A stretch of DNA of 64,000 bases from Ciona savignyi (Eukaryota > Chordata > Ascidiacea > Phlebobranchia > Cionidae), in NCBI GenBank assembly GCA_000149265.1, contig CH003266.1:267899-331898 (forward strand), given 5' to 3'. The notes beneath the pieces are model-generated. The model was not told the DNA's origin, ran no database searches, and saw only the letters and a program-made list of their open reading frames with translations. Below are positions 12,201 to 22,107 of the stretch, in pieces. Numbering within the stretch: position 1 is the stretch's first letter; every line of letters begins with the position of its first letter. A program made the position numbers and the translations under genes.

Positions 12201-14053
12201 AAAACTAAAAGGAGGGAAAGCGGAAAGGAGAGAATGAGGGAAACTGTTTACTTAAATATGGAAACTAATACTAATCCTGCCTTAAACAGTAACTTTATAT
12301 CCAGAACTAAGACTAACTCTAACCCTATGTTTAAAGCTAAAATATTCTTAAATTTATTTCAGGGTGTACTTTCTCTTCTTCCCTCCTTCCTGCTTTTCCC
12401 CCTTTTAGTTTCCCCCCCAAATTCCTTGCACGAAGGCGGGAAGTTACCGCACTGGAAGTGTTGGCTATTTTATTTTTTTTGTCTTTTTCTCGGTTATTTT
12501 ATCTTATATTTTTACTTCTGGTGTTGCGTGGTTGATGCGATTACAGAACTTAATACAAAGAAAAATTCTGCCTGGACATAAAATTCCATCAATGACGAAA
12601 AAATGGTGACTATGAACGTTAATAATAAAATGGCAGGAGAAGAAAATGCAACGAAACTGTACATTGCAGTAATGCCATATTGTTATTATGGTGGATAACA
12701 TACTTGTAGTTGTGCTGTTGGTTAATCTTGTTAAAAATAGACACTTTTATAATATATAAATAATAGTATAATGCATATATATCCAACAATATCGCAATAA
12801 TAATAATAATCCAACAAAACCAATTTTATACCTGTACAGTCGTTCAGCCGAATGGTTAACGTGGCCGATACATATACTAAACTATATAGAAAAAATGGAA
12901 TAAGTTGCGATTAATCATGGGTTCAAAACTTAGCCCGGTTAAGAATAATCTATACTACATTTGTATATAAGATAACGCAATATTATAATGATCTAATAAA
13001 GTCAATTCCATATCTATATTGCATTTGCAATATAATATATCGCAATACTGTATAAAAAGGAACAGGACCAGTATCCTACCTCCGCTGTCGTGTGGCCGAA
13101 AGATTAACGCTACCGATATACTGAATTATATACAAAAACAGACTTAGAATCGAACTAATCTTGGGTTCAAAACAGTGCTCCGTAAAGAATATTCTATACT
13201 GCATTTGCATGTAAGATGTCGCAATACTAATAATATAACAAAGACAATCCCATTTCTGTACAGTCGTGTGGCCAAATGGTTAACGCGACCGATACATATA
13301 CTGATATATATACAAAAAACAGACTTAGAATCGAAGTAATCTTGGGTTCAAAACAGAGCCACGTAAAGAATGATCTATACCACATTTGCATATAAGATAT
13401 CGCAATAATATATAAAAGGAACAAAAGCACGTTATACCTCCGCTGCCTTGCAAGTCACTTCCTCGAACATTCCTTCCCCGTTAATGCTCATCCCGGAATG
13501 ACATTTCAGGGATTGGTTGGTACCGCGGCCAGCTAATGATTCAAGGAATGAACAAAAACGTAGAAATAACACCAGCATACACAAACACGGGTGCCTCTAA
13601 ATACTACAGGACCGCTTGGATCATTGGATCACTTAGATTGCTATGGGAAGTAATTCTTACCCTTTCCTAAACACTAATTTTAACCCCAGAACTAAATTTA
13701 ACCCCAACCCTAACATTAAAATCATTGCTTTTGTAATTACGAAGTATAGTAAGCGATCCAAGCTATCCAAGCGCCTCAAGCGCTCCATGCGATCCAAGCG
13801 GTCCTGTAGTATTTAGAGGTACCGCACAAAACACATGTATTCGGTAACCCATTTTAGGCACGAGCTATAACGCGCTAATCTTTAGCCCTTTTCGAAAAAA
13901 CAAGAGAATCCTATTATAAATTTACCAAGGACAACCTCAAAATATATACAAATTTTTTTAACAAAAATTGTTTTCTTCAAATTGAAAAATAACTTTACCT
14001 TGTGCTGAAACGACCAACATAACGCATGCGATACACACAAATAACTTCATCAT
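6202..14053 (-). CDS. Secreted Ly6/uPAR (LU, three-finger fold) domain protein
   Basis: Four exons on the minus strand, all phases consistent: 14053-13999 (MMKLFVCIACVMLVVSAQ, a signal peptide), 13532-13438 (contains SLKCHSGMSINGEG and VTCKAAE), 12088-11963 (SSCQTR, HKRCAATTLCENN, AISCSRDNK) and 6285-6202 (VLICHYCCSTDRCN, then 14 more residues and TAG). Predicted 119 aa. The CC-x2-D-x-CN ending and cysteine spacing are the LU-domain signature (Ly6, CD59, uPAR family). The CxxC at the first cysteine pair seems absent, so one usual disulfide may be missing. No GPI-type hydrophobic tail is visible, so a secreted form is inferred. A TATATATA lies near 14160, and minus-strand AATAAA signals near 6105. 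The last intron contains a BEL/Pao element. A three-finger fold does not imply toxin function; the family has many roles. Confidence 0.84.
6381..6592 (-). repeat. SINE family B copy, head-truncated
   Basis: Minus-strand copy of the roughly 290-bp tRNA-derived SINE B. It has the body (ACCCGACGGTGGGCGCAAGG on the minus strand) and the tail segment but lacks the tRNA-like head. It lies in the last LU-gene intron. Confidence 0.75.
6594..6660. repeat. Repeat F, left part (host of the BEL insertion)
   Basis: Matches the left part of the uninterrupted copy at 18645-18830 (GTTTAGTTTATTCATTTT, then GGCAAACGAATATAATC). The right part resumes at 11641 after the BEL element. Confidence 0.75.
6656..6660. 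repeat. Target-site duplication, left (CCCGA)
   Basis: CCCGA immediately before the 5' LTR is repeated at 11641-11645 immediately after the 3' LTR. Five bp is typical of BEL/Pao and other LTR elements. Confidence 0.9.
6661..7263 (+). repeat. BEL/Pao 5' LTR
   Basis: 603 bp, TG...CA termini. It differs from the 3' LTR by about three substitutions and one single-base indel (CTTAGATCG here, CTTAATCG there). Confidence 0.93.
7357..9110 (+). pseudogene. BEL/Pao gag, frameshifted
   Basis: Frame 1 is open from 7357 to 8253: a basic N-terminus, then a glutamine/glutamate-rich coiled coil (about residues 50-110, many QQLE and ERER stretches), then the DUF1759-like start (FSGDVLEYQSFRDDF). Homology continues in frame 2 from about 8232 (LCKGNAFQTIKG), so a frameshift lies near 8229-8232. 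Three cysteine-histidine zinc knuckles follow: CPFCSDAHPLWSC, CFNCLRTGHRTPAC and CQKCHHKHHTVLH, as in BEL gag proteins. The break means no single ORF now spans gag. Confidence 0.88.
9111..10559 (+). pseudogene. BEL/Pao pol remnant (protease edge, linker, integrase C-terminus)
   Basis: The aspartic protease active-site motif DDGSDT is encoded at 9178-9195 in frame 1, whereas flanking homology is in frame 3 upstream and frame 2 downstream, so at least two frameshifts flank it. Frame 2 resumes near 9300 (EEPESFDLHG, TKVELLLGNN) and runs through the segment that normally precedes reverse transcriptase (PWKHGTTKLPDNRKMA). Near 9975-10010 it jumps directly to GGVWDRM and EVEGILNDRPITP, which lie after the integrase core. 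A further shift near 10240 moves the DUF5641-like end (FAIGDIVLIVDET) to frame 3. Decayed and not functional. Confidence 0.87.
11039..11640 (+). repeat. BEL/Pao 3' LTR
   Basis: 602 bp, nearly identical to the 5' LTR. It is preceded by a weak purine run (GGGGCCGG) that may be the polypurine tract. CCCGA follows at 11641. Confidence 0.93.
11641..11780. repeat. Repeat F, right part, plus target duplication
   Basis: Continues repeat F (GATACAGGAACGGGAAAA, then GACGGCAAAACGAACAGTCG and GGACGCGGCC) in step with the uninterrupted copy at 18645. About 22 bp around the GACGGGAAAA stretch are duplicated here relative to that copy. Confidence 0.75.
12188..12425. repeat. MITE family D, clear copy
   Basis: Terminal inverted repeats of about 50 bp: the left end reads GGGGGAAAACTAAAAGGAGG and the right end CCCCCTTTTAGTTTCCCCCC. 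The interior has ACTAACTCTAACCC-type sequence and no transposase. It sits between LU exons 2 and 3. Confidence 0.7.
12834..13445 (+). repeat. Tandem array of SINE family A monomers
   Basis: Three same-strand tRNA-like heads (near 12838, 13086 and 13261), each with an A-box-like GGCCGAATGGTTAACG and a B-box-like GGGTTCAAAAC, separated by similar spacers (CTATACTACATTTGCATATA, then ATATCGCAATA). Overall about 3.5 tandem units. The last unit ends inside the splice donor of LU exon 2, and the sequence TACCTCCGCTG from that exon edge recurs within the array near 13080. Confidence 0.75.
13590..13821. repeat. MITE family E, copy 1
   Basis: Long inverted termini: CCTCTAAATACTACAGGACC on the left and its complement GGTCCTGTAGTATTTAGAGG on the right. 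Near the right end, CCAAGCG-type units repeat. Internal ACCCCAACCCTAAC resembles telomere repeats but is part of the element. It lies in LU intron 1. Confidence 0.8.
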
Positions 14054-14438
14054 TCTTTGTTATGCTGGGAACAGTTTTCAAGCGATCAATGCAATTTACA
14101 GAAATCTTATTTTAGCTTCTGCGTTTTAATGTCAATGCACAATGCTGCTTGGAACTGTATATATACCAACAGAAAAACAGATCGAAAAAAAGCAAAACGC
14201 AATTAACGTAAGGACGCTAATTAAACACAATTGTGTAAACAGCGGCTAGTCAATATTACACCAACCCGCAAAATACTATTACATAAATACCGCCCCCATT
14301 TAACCTATAAATGTGTGACCAATATTTTGTTTTGATCAAAATTAAAATAGTTTGGTGGGTTAAATGGTCGCCCAAACCGTTTGGTGGGGTAAAGCGTCGC
14401 CCTTTAGTCGAAACGACTTAAAACTAGTCGCTACGTAC

Positions 14439-14535
14439 GGTCGTGTGGCCGAATGGTTAACGCGACCGATACATATACCGATTCTTATAACAAACAGTTC
14501 TCGTGACGAGCCCATTATGGGTTCGAAACTTGAAT
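14439..14535 (+). repeat. SINE family A copy
   Basis: CGGTCGTGTGGCCGAATGG at the head with GGGTTCGAAACT as B box; about 95 bp. It is immediately followed by a family B copy. Confidence 0.8.
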
Positions 14536-14545
14536 AAAAAAAAAA

Positions 14546-14740
14546 CTAGTCGCTTCTTAGTCGGTTGTTTTCTTGGGCAAGACTTTTAACGGACATCACC
14601 CCAAGCCAGTAATGGGTTTGACTAAAATGGAAGGAACGTATCAGTCACATGCAACAAACTGCAATAGCTTCGATAACCTGACTATGGGAACGATGTTATT
14701 ACACTATTGCCCGTGTGATAGCGCCCATTATGTTTTCTGC
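14546..14740 (+). repeat. SINE family B copy, interrupted by a MITE
   Basis: Body of SINE B (AGTCGGTTGTTTTCTTGGGC onward) running into the MITE at 14742. Confidence 0.65.
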
Positions 14741-14741
14741 T

Positions 14742-15048
14742 TACCGTATTTTACGGATCATAAGGCGCACTTTAAATCCTTTTGTTTCTTTATACATTGA
14801 TCATGCGCCCTATACTCTGGTTCGCCTAACGTATGAATTAAGTACCAATAGTACTTTATTGCCTACACTGAAAGCTAGTACCAATACTGTTATTATATAA
14901 ATAAATCACCGCCTTACGCAATAAAACTACTGTAAAGTTGCGTCTTTTAGCCAGGTGCGCCTGATGTATGGACAAAAATCTAATCAAAGCAATTTATAGA
15001 CAGTGCGCCTTATAGTCGGGAACGCTTTATATTCCGTAAAATACGGTG
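14742..15048. repeat. MITE with GTATTTTACGG termini
   Basis: The left end ACCGTATTTTACGGATCATA, followed by AGGCGCAC, is mirrored at the right end (GTGCGCCTTATAG ... CCGTAAAATACGGTG). It resembles the widespread family of MITEs with GTATTTT...TATAAGGCGCAC ends, possibly CMC/Chapaev-like. No transposase is present. Confidence 0.6.
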
Positions 15049-15156
15049 TTTAATCACTGCAACAGCATTTTCTACTTAGGCAATAAATATTAATATTCTT
15101 TTATAACTATTTTTATTTACTTTTTAACGATATGCATAAGGGCGGCGTTATTGAAC

Positions 15157-15290
15157 GGTCGTGTGTCCAAATGGTTAACGCGACCGATTCATATACGAAT
15201 TCCTTATTATATAAAAAATCACTACTAGCCCACCTGGGCTCGAAGTGACTAGCCCACCTGGGCTCGAAACTGCCCCGGTAAAAAAAGAAA
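15157..15290 (+). repeat. SINE family A copy with duplicated B box
   Basis: The tRNA-like head is followed by two tandem copies of the segment TGACTAGCCCACCTGGGCTC (approximately), so the B-box region occurs twice. Confidence 0.7.
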
Positions 15291-15736
15291 AAAGGGTGGC
15301 GTTATTGATCTGATTTACATTAAAACATATCATTTTTAATCGGAATAATCGATCTATTTAAAAAAATAGCCTGTATTGTCCCACTTAAAATAGGGATATT
15401 ATATCCTATTCGAATATAATTTAAATCTTGATTCTGAAGTTTACATCCGCTATACTGCCTATGCATTAATATAGAATAAAAACTGGCGTTCGGAATCGTA
15501 CTCCAATAGTTGTTTTCTGTTCCTGTGTTAAAAAATATTCCATAACCTTACAATTAGCGTATATCTTAATACCTTACTAAATTGAGAAGAAAGTACATGT
15601 TTATTGCAGGATAGGCTAACCAAAAATGAAAATAATACAACTTTTTTATTGCGTCATGTATAAAGGTTACTTAAGGTCAGGTATATCGCATGATGCAATC
15701 ATTGAACGAAACAATCGGGTTTATGACAAGGTGTAT
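15291..15736. other. Intergenic, nothing recognised
   Basis: A/T-rich sequence between a SINE and a MITE. No gene, motif or repeat recognised. Confidence 0.5.
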
Positions 15737-15977
15737 AAATGCAAAAACGGGGAACACTAAAAGCGGGAAGAAGGGAAGGAGGAAAATTACACAGTAAAAT
15801 TAAGGAAACTAATTTAAACCTTGCCCTAAATACTAATCTCAACCCCAGAACTAACCCTAACTCCAACCCCATGTTTAAAACTGACTCTGATGTACTAATC
15901 TTCATATTAGTGTTTGTAGATTCCCTAATTCCACCCTTCCCGCTTTCCCTACTTTTTAGTTTCCCCCTGCAAAAATC
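15737..15977. repeat. MITE family D, clear copy
   Basis: Left end TGCAAAAACGGGGAACACTA, right end TAGTTTCCCCCTGCAAAAA; interior CCCCAGAACTAACCCTAACT. Two overlapping long ORFs on opposite strands are a by-product of the inverted composition. Confidence 0.7.
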
Positions 15978-15997
15978 AAGAATTTGTGACAAATTGT

Positions 15998-16003
15998 TTT
16001 ATT
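15998..16003 (-). terminator. Polyadenylation signal for the type II lectin gene
   Basis: TTTATT on the plus strand is AATAAA on the minus strand, about 65 nt after the lectin stop codon at 16069. Confidence 0.6.
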
Positions 16004-16068
16004 TAAAGTACATGGGTAACTAATTTGAAACTATTTGATATTTTAAAATTGCAAATATAATTGATATT

Positions 16069-19000
16069 TTACAAGGATATCGCACGTTCACATAATGCTG
16101 AAAACGGCGAATCGCAATTATGATCTGCCATTAGATAGACCCCGTTAAATGTGTTGACATATCCGCAATCTTGTCCATTTCCATAGTTATTTGGTTCCCC
16201 GGGGTAAAACTTAGAATTTGCAGTTGTGACACGATGCCCATCAACCCACATCCACACCCCTTCGTCAGTTAGGTCGTTGAGACCAATCCAAGTGCTGAAA
16301 TGGGTTTGTGGCGCCAAAATCCGTGTAAGAATGAACCTAGAAAGATGCCAAACATTTAGAAGAGAAAAAATATTATATTTATGTTTATCCTGGTGAATGG
16401 GAAAACCAATGGGGTTAACACATGGTTATCGTCAGATCACCTTGCGCCCACCGTCGGGTTACTGGAGCTATTGCCGTGTGTTGTACATGATTCACACGTT
16501 CCTTCAATTTGAAAGAACCCAATAATCCGCTAGATTCAGGCAATATCCGTAAAGTGTCTTGCCCAAAGGACACAACTGACTAGCTAGCGACCAGTTTCGC
16601 ACCTGCAACCTTTCGATTGAAAGGCGACGCACTTAACCGCTAGACCAACGGACCGGACAACATAAGTGCCCGCGCGGCATTTTTTACACAGCAAAGGTTC
16701 AATCTAATGATAGGCATGTTCCAACGTTTCTTTAAAACAATTTAATATAAATCTTGCTAACTTTTCGGCCACCCGACCCAAACATATGTTAACCCGACTT
16801 TAAATGCTTGGAACTAATACTTACTCCCTAGTGGTGTTATCCCTCATACCCACAGTAGCAAGATCACCCCCTTTGCTCCTACAGTACTCTCGTGAAGTTT
16901 CGAAATTTGCTCCTCTAAACTGGACGGTGTATTCATAACCATTGTACAGCTGAATCCAGTTAATATCTGGAATATAAAGTTGTGACTTTTATAGTACACT
17001 TCGCAAGTTGTTATTATAGGCTTCTTTTTATAACTACCATACAAATTAATATCCAGCATATTTATTATATCTGGATTTATTTACATCTGGCAAATAAAAA
17101 TGTGAAGTACTCACTGTATGCTTAATTTAACTACAAATCTAGATGATATATAATGCACAAGGTAATTCACACGAGCAAACAGGTTTGAAACTGGTCGCAA
17201 ACTAGTCAGTTATGTCTTTAGGCAAGGCACTTAGCAGACATTGCCTAAACTTGTTATCAAATTAAAGAAACGTCTCTATCATACACAATACACTGCAATA
17301 GCTTAGGTAACTTGGGCGCGAGGTAATTATTGCCCATGTGATAACGCTTCTTACGTTTTCCCATTCACGTGGATAACACATAAATATCAATCCTATCTTA
17401 TTCCTGTCATTGTGGCTACATCACAGTTAACTTAATTTGGTGTTCATCTTTCTAAAGATTCGATGTAAAACCCTGAATGAAAGAAATCTCTAATGTATTG
17501 GTCAACATATGTCCGGCTCGTTAGTCTAGCGGTTTAGTGCGTCGCCTTTTAATCGAAAGGTCGCAGGTGCGAAACTGGTGACTGGCTAGTCGGATGTGTC
17601 CTTGGGCAAGGTACTTTACGGGCATTGGATTTCTACCAAATTAAAGAAGAGTGTTAATCATACACAACACACTGCAATATCTCCGGTAACCCGACGGTGG
17701 GCGCGAGGTGATCTGACGATTGCCCGTGTGTTAACGCCTTGTGTTTCCCATCCATAGGGATTAACATAAGTATCCGATCCCATCCTATCAATACCTTTGG
17801 AGGTTTGGTTGACACGCGATTCTATCGACTCGACATCTGAAAGATAAATGATGAATGATGATTTAAATAAGTAGCTTAGAGTGCATTTATGGTTTAGCAA
17901 TATACTTAAGGTTTGACGTCGGGTGATTATTAAAATAAAATTACCAATTAAGAACCAATTAGGAACATCAATTAGGAGTACCAAATTAAATATAGGGCGT
18001 TTAGGGTAGATTAATTGTTGTTATACATATTACTAATACTTGTAGGTCGGGTTACAATTTTTCTCAATGTTACTTCACGTAATCCGGCCGTTTAGTTTTT
18101 TGTGCTTAATCTGAAATAACCTAAATTTTAACCCCCCCTTCCCTTTTTGTTTTTAAATGATTTACTAACCCGACAGATTACCTAGTGGTTTAGTGTGTCA
18201 TCTTTCAGTCAAAAGGTTGCAGATTCGAAACGGTTTGCTAACTTGTCGTTTGTGTCCTTGTAAAGCACTTAACCGACATTGCTTGAATCCAGCAAATGAT
18301 TGGGTTCTACTAAATTTAAACACACTGCAATAGTTCCGTCAACCCGACGGTGGGCACGAGGTGACGATTGTCCATGTGTTAACCCACCTACGGGGATAAA
18401 CATAAATATCCTATCCTAACCGGGGTATATCCCTGATCTTTCCCCATTACAACCAGTACATAGATCTCCACACATGTCTATAGATAGCGTTAAACTATTC
18501 AATGACCTATGTATGCACAGGATGTATCATGGCATTTACGTCAGCTTACTTAGGGGCTGATTGCCTATTGACAATGACGGTGTCCCTTAGATTTGTGTAT
18601 AAATAAGAAGGTTGTGTATATTAGGTTTCGAATCAGAGTAGTTTAGTTCTAGTTTAGTTTATTCATTTTTGCCCCAGTATTAAAAAATGGCAAACGAATA
18701 TAATCACGATACAGGAACGGGAAAAGACGGCAAAACGAACAGTCGTCAAAACACGTCATTTAAAAAAGTATATCATTTAATAAATATAGCAGACGCGGCC
18801 ACCAAACCTAAGCGAAAGAACAATATTAAGCGATCCAAAATTAATAAGATCAAGCGATATTGTGCCCTAAAGAAGAGTGCGATAAAGCGCGACCAGTACT
18901 GAGGGGGAGCTGGCTTTAGGAGAAGGTGTGGCCCGAAAGCATGAGTGGAAAAAGAAAAACCCTTTAAAATGAAATTTCACTAATGTAAATTAACACTATT

Positions 19001-20830
19001 AGAGTAGTTGTATTAGACTGTGTAATTCCACTTTTGGTTTATAAGTTCTAGAGACATATATATTCTGAATTCGGTGTTATGCTATAGGCAATGTGGTTTC
19101 ACACTTATTTTATTAGTTCTGTAGATATATTCTATGTTCGGAGTTATCTAAAGTTCGATTGAACGCTTGAATCTATAATTTGATGCAATTGCATACGCGG
19201 CTAGTGTTTAGGGGTGATATTTCTGATGACAAAATAGACCCAGCGTCTATTAACTGCAGCAAAAATAAGTTAAATGGAAGTTAAAACAAACATATTGCAA
19301 CGAAAGTTTCGACTTAATTCTGGCACACCGCTGTCTTAAGGTTAATTATTTAATTATTATAAGTAAACCTTAACCTAGATTGATATTTCCAAACCCTATT
19401 CACCTCTTTGGATCACTTCTAATTCAGCTTTCAAATTATTCAGTTCTCCGGGTAAAACGACGTTTACTCTTGTTTTCAAAAGATCAACAACTGTAAAATA
19501 AACCTGAATTAATTAAATGGATATAATTTATATTTATTTACTATAGATTAAATATTCAAATGCGGTCTCTTTAAAAATATATATGAAAAAAATAAAATAA
19601 TATATATGTAAGAAAAAACATATGTAAGAAATTGTCTCCTGTTTTAACCATCCAATTAAATATAATGTCTTGTGTTTGAATGGTTAAAGAGAACGATACG
19701 CATACCTTTTCTATACATAACGGTCTTGGTGACCAATCCTTTAGAGTTCGAAATCTACCCTGGTAAAAATAAAAACAAACCATGTTTTCACCTGATTGAG
19801 TTCTGTTTCCCAATGCCACACTTTGTTCTGGCGTTTTATAAACCTTTAAAAATAAGTAAAAATTACGTGTAAGAATTTAATCATACCAAAAACTTTTTAT
19901 CAATTTTGATTTAAAGTTTTCTGCTGCTATTTGTTTTTAATTTGGTTAAAAAAGTAAAGTTTGACGACCACGTTTTTTCTCCGATACATCTTGTATATTC
20001 ACTAACGTGTTTTAACTACTGTGGTTTTGTCGTTTTAACCTGCCTTTTTAACTTAAAATAGTTATGCCATTCTTCTTATTTTAATAAAGACGCAGAAACA
20101 GAAAATATACCAAACTTGCAAGCATACCATGACAAAAGCCGCGGCTCCAATTCCAACTGCAGCAACAGTAAGCAAAAAGCACAAGATAATGAATAATTTC
20201 CACGCCCTGCCCAATCCCGATCTTGGAAGTCGATAATACGGACCTGAATTGTAATTTAATTTAAAGTTTTCATAGTTTTAAATAAAAAGAAAATTTACAA
20301 CAATATTTAACTAAAAATATAACTTTCGTTAGTTTTATATAAAAAGAAAATTTACAACGATATTTAACTAAAAATATAGCTTACATTCATAAAGAAAGTT
20401 TACATTAATTTAAACTAAAAAAACTTACATTAATATTTAAATAGAAATAAAAATTACCTTTATATTTAACTGAAATAAAATGTACAAATATTTTAACTTA
20501 AACTATAATTTTAATAATTTAGATTATCATTACAATTAAAATACGTATAGAATTAGAACGGTTTATAGAGCGGTCTGTTGGTTCATATAATGTATATATT
20601 TATCTTTTTTAATCCTTTCTTTTTTTTGTTAAATGTATTATCCAAATACTGATCCACTTTGGCGTTATCTTCGGCGGTTTGGTTAAAAATAAACAGGTCT
20701 TAAAAATAAAATTAGATTATATAAAATAAACTGAGAAAATTAATGTAAAAATACCTCCGAGAGCTTCCGGGTTAGGATGGTCGTAGTGATAGTTGCTTTT
20801 CATTTCTATTTCCAACATATTATTCGACAT
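16069..20830 (-). CDS. Type II transmembrane C-type lectin receptor
   Basis: Five minus-strand exons: 20830-20755, 20243-20128, 19503-19404, 16966-16825 and 16336-16069. Phases 1, 0, 1 and 2 all match, giving 233 aa. Residues 1-41 form a cytoplasmic tail with YYRL (residues 28-31), a YxxL/YxxPhi motif. Residues 42-70 form a transmembrane helix (LFIILCFLLTVAAVGIG...). Residues 71-97 are a short stalk (LNNLKAELEVIQR, possible coiled coil). The C-type lectin domain starts near residue 98 (NWIQLYNGYEY, REYC, WIGLND, MWVDG, GEPNNYG, QDC, DHNC, ALCE). All four core cysteines are present. EPN suggests mannose-type Ca2+ binding, but the usual WND is MAD here. A TATA-like TATAAAT lies 73-79 nt upstream of the ATG. 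The layout resembles vertebrate NK-receptor/CLEC proteins; the ligand is unknown. Confidence 0.9.
16376..16657 (-). repeat. SINE family B, full-length copy
   Basis: Minus strand, with tRNA-like head (GGTCTAGCGGTTAAGTGCGT), body and tail. It lies in the intron between the two lectin-domain exons of the type II lectin gene. Confidence 0.85.
17180..17401 (+). repeat. SINE family B copy
   Basis: Plus strand, head truncated, tail ending near ATCCTATC. Lies in intron 3 of the type II lectin gene. Confidence 0.75.
17511..17790 (+). repeat. SINE family B, full-length copy
   Basis: Plus strand: GTTAGTCTAGCGGTTTAGTG head, AACCCGACGGTGGGCGCGAG body, CCCATCCTATC tail. Confidence 0.85.
18172..18421 (+). 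repeat. SINE family B, diverged copy
   Basis: Plus strand: ACCTAGTGGTTTAGTGTGTC head, CAACCCGACGGTGGGCACGA body, ATATCCTATCC tail. Confidence 0.8.
18645..18905 (+). repeat. Repeat F, uninterrupted copy (empty site for BEL)
   Basis: Contains GGCAAACGAATATAATCACG followed directly by ATACAGGAACGGGAAAA, i.e. the sequence that the BEL element splits at 6660/11641. A 71-codon basic ORF (18687-18902, many KR residues, ending SAIKRDQY) runs through it. I do not recognise the protein, and it may be chance or a remnant of the repeat's own coding part. Confidence 0.6.
19665..19772 (+). repeat. SINE family A, degenerate copy
   Basis: GTGTTTGAATGGTTAA head and AGAGTTCGAAATC B-box-like segment; in intron 2 of the type II lectin gene. 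Confidence 0.5.
20275..20500. repeat. A/T-rich tandem repeat
   Basis: About 60-bp units around ATAAAAAGAAAATTTACAAC and ATATTTAACTAAAAATATA, repeated two to four times with decay. In intron 1 of the type II lectin gene. Confidence 0.6.
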
Positions 20831-20902
20831 TGTTATTCACTTTCTGCCAAAACTCAAGGGTAAATTTTGCCTTTCAGGGAAACTGAAAATCGGTCTACCC
20901 GC

Positions 20903-20909
20903 ATTTATA
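20903..20909 (-). promoter_or_regulatory. TATA-like element of the type II lectin gene
   Basis: Minus strand TATAAAT, 73-79 nt before the ATG at 20830, in a reasonable position for a core promoter. Confidence 0.45.
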
Positions 20910-21642
20910 TTATGACTAATAAATCGTGGTAAATTAAAATACAATGGATGCTAAACGTCTATACAGTCTCATTCAATCAACCTCAATATAGCGGAAATAT
21001 AACTTGTAGAATTGAAATGTTTGGTTTTCATCAATTCACATTGTTGAGAAATGGTATTATTATGACGCAATTGTGAGATGTACGACGTCATTTCCTACGC
21101 GTATTTATTTATGACAGACAATAAATCAAAGTCGACACGAAGTCTCAAAAATGTAAAACACGCCGATCAATTTTGTTTATTAAAACAATAAACTCGGAAC
21201 ATTAAAATAACTGTCCCAATAAATCCACCAATGTAGTTATTTCAACCTATTCATACAAAAAACTTCTTTTTTTTATAGTTTTAATGCTAATTATCGGCCT
21301 TTGCAAATCAAATACATGTTATAAATACAATTATTTACCAATCAAATTGTTTTTTTTTTGTTTTTTGTTGTTGTAAAAGTTTATGTGTTTCTTGTTAAAA
21401 TGGCCTTATACGACCAGAATGACTCAGCATGTTAAGACTAAACGTAAGCGTCTGTACCGGAATGTCACGCAAGTCACGTCAAGCGATTTGCATATTAAGT
21501 ATTTAGTCATCGAACGCAAGACGCTATTTTACCGGCGTCAACCGCAATTGAAAATGGTGATAGATTTGTCCCTTTGACTTTCACATGCTGTAAGTGCAAG
21601 TAAATATGTTTTCACTTTTCTGTAGAGTAAAAAAAACTAAAG
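20910..21642. other. Intergenic between divergent lectin and IL-17-like genes
   Basis: A/T-rich, no gene recognised. Together with 21643-22107 it separates the divergent starts of the type II lectin (minus) and IL-17-like (plus) genes and so may carry control elements for both. Confidence 0.5.
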
Positions 21643-21880
21643 AACGGCCGTCTGAGAACTGTCATTTATAAATATATCTCCAAAGCACGTATAATATACT
21701 TTACAGTATTGGTAAATAACCTAAAAATGACCGTCTTGAAACTGTCATTCATAAATATCACCAAAACCCATGTAATTTACATTACAACCTTGGTAAAAAA
21801 CCTAAAATTCACCGTCTGGAAGCCGCCATTTATAAATACCACCCAATGCCACGTATTATCCATTATCTTACTTAACGGAA
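21643..21880 (+). repeat. Tandem repeat of about 83 bp upstream of the IL-17-like gene
   Basis: ACCGTCTGAGAACTGTCATT-like blocks at 21645, 21729 and 21811, each followed by TATAAATA and a TTGGTAAA-type stretch. About 2.7 copies, ending some 230 nt before the IL-17-like ATG. Confidence 0.65.
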
Positions 21881-22107
21881 ACTTGCGTAAAAATTCCGGA
21901 CGCTTAGTTAATGTCTATGGCAATATGAATGACGTAAGCAATGAGTAATTCGTTGCGAAGGGTTGCGACAAAGTTAAGAAACTGAAATTGCTTCTTCCGA
22001 CGTGACCAAAGTCAGTGCGGCTGTTATTTAAGCGGAACCAAAATAAAGGGAACCATCATATGCTAATTGTACATTCGAATATTCAGAAGTTAGACCAAAA
22101 AATAACT

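Noticed and set aside
12838..12947. tRNA gene (A-box and B-box-like sequences here and at many other places)
   Set aside because: The heads lack a consistent cloverleaf, sit in repeated 100-290-bp units with shared bodies and tails, and occur about 40 times in the window, so they are SINEs.
13670..13730. Telomeric repeat (AACCCTAAC-like motifs)
   Set aside because: Single irregular motifs inside MITE families D and E, no tandem array.
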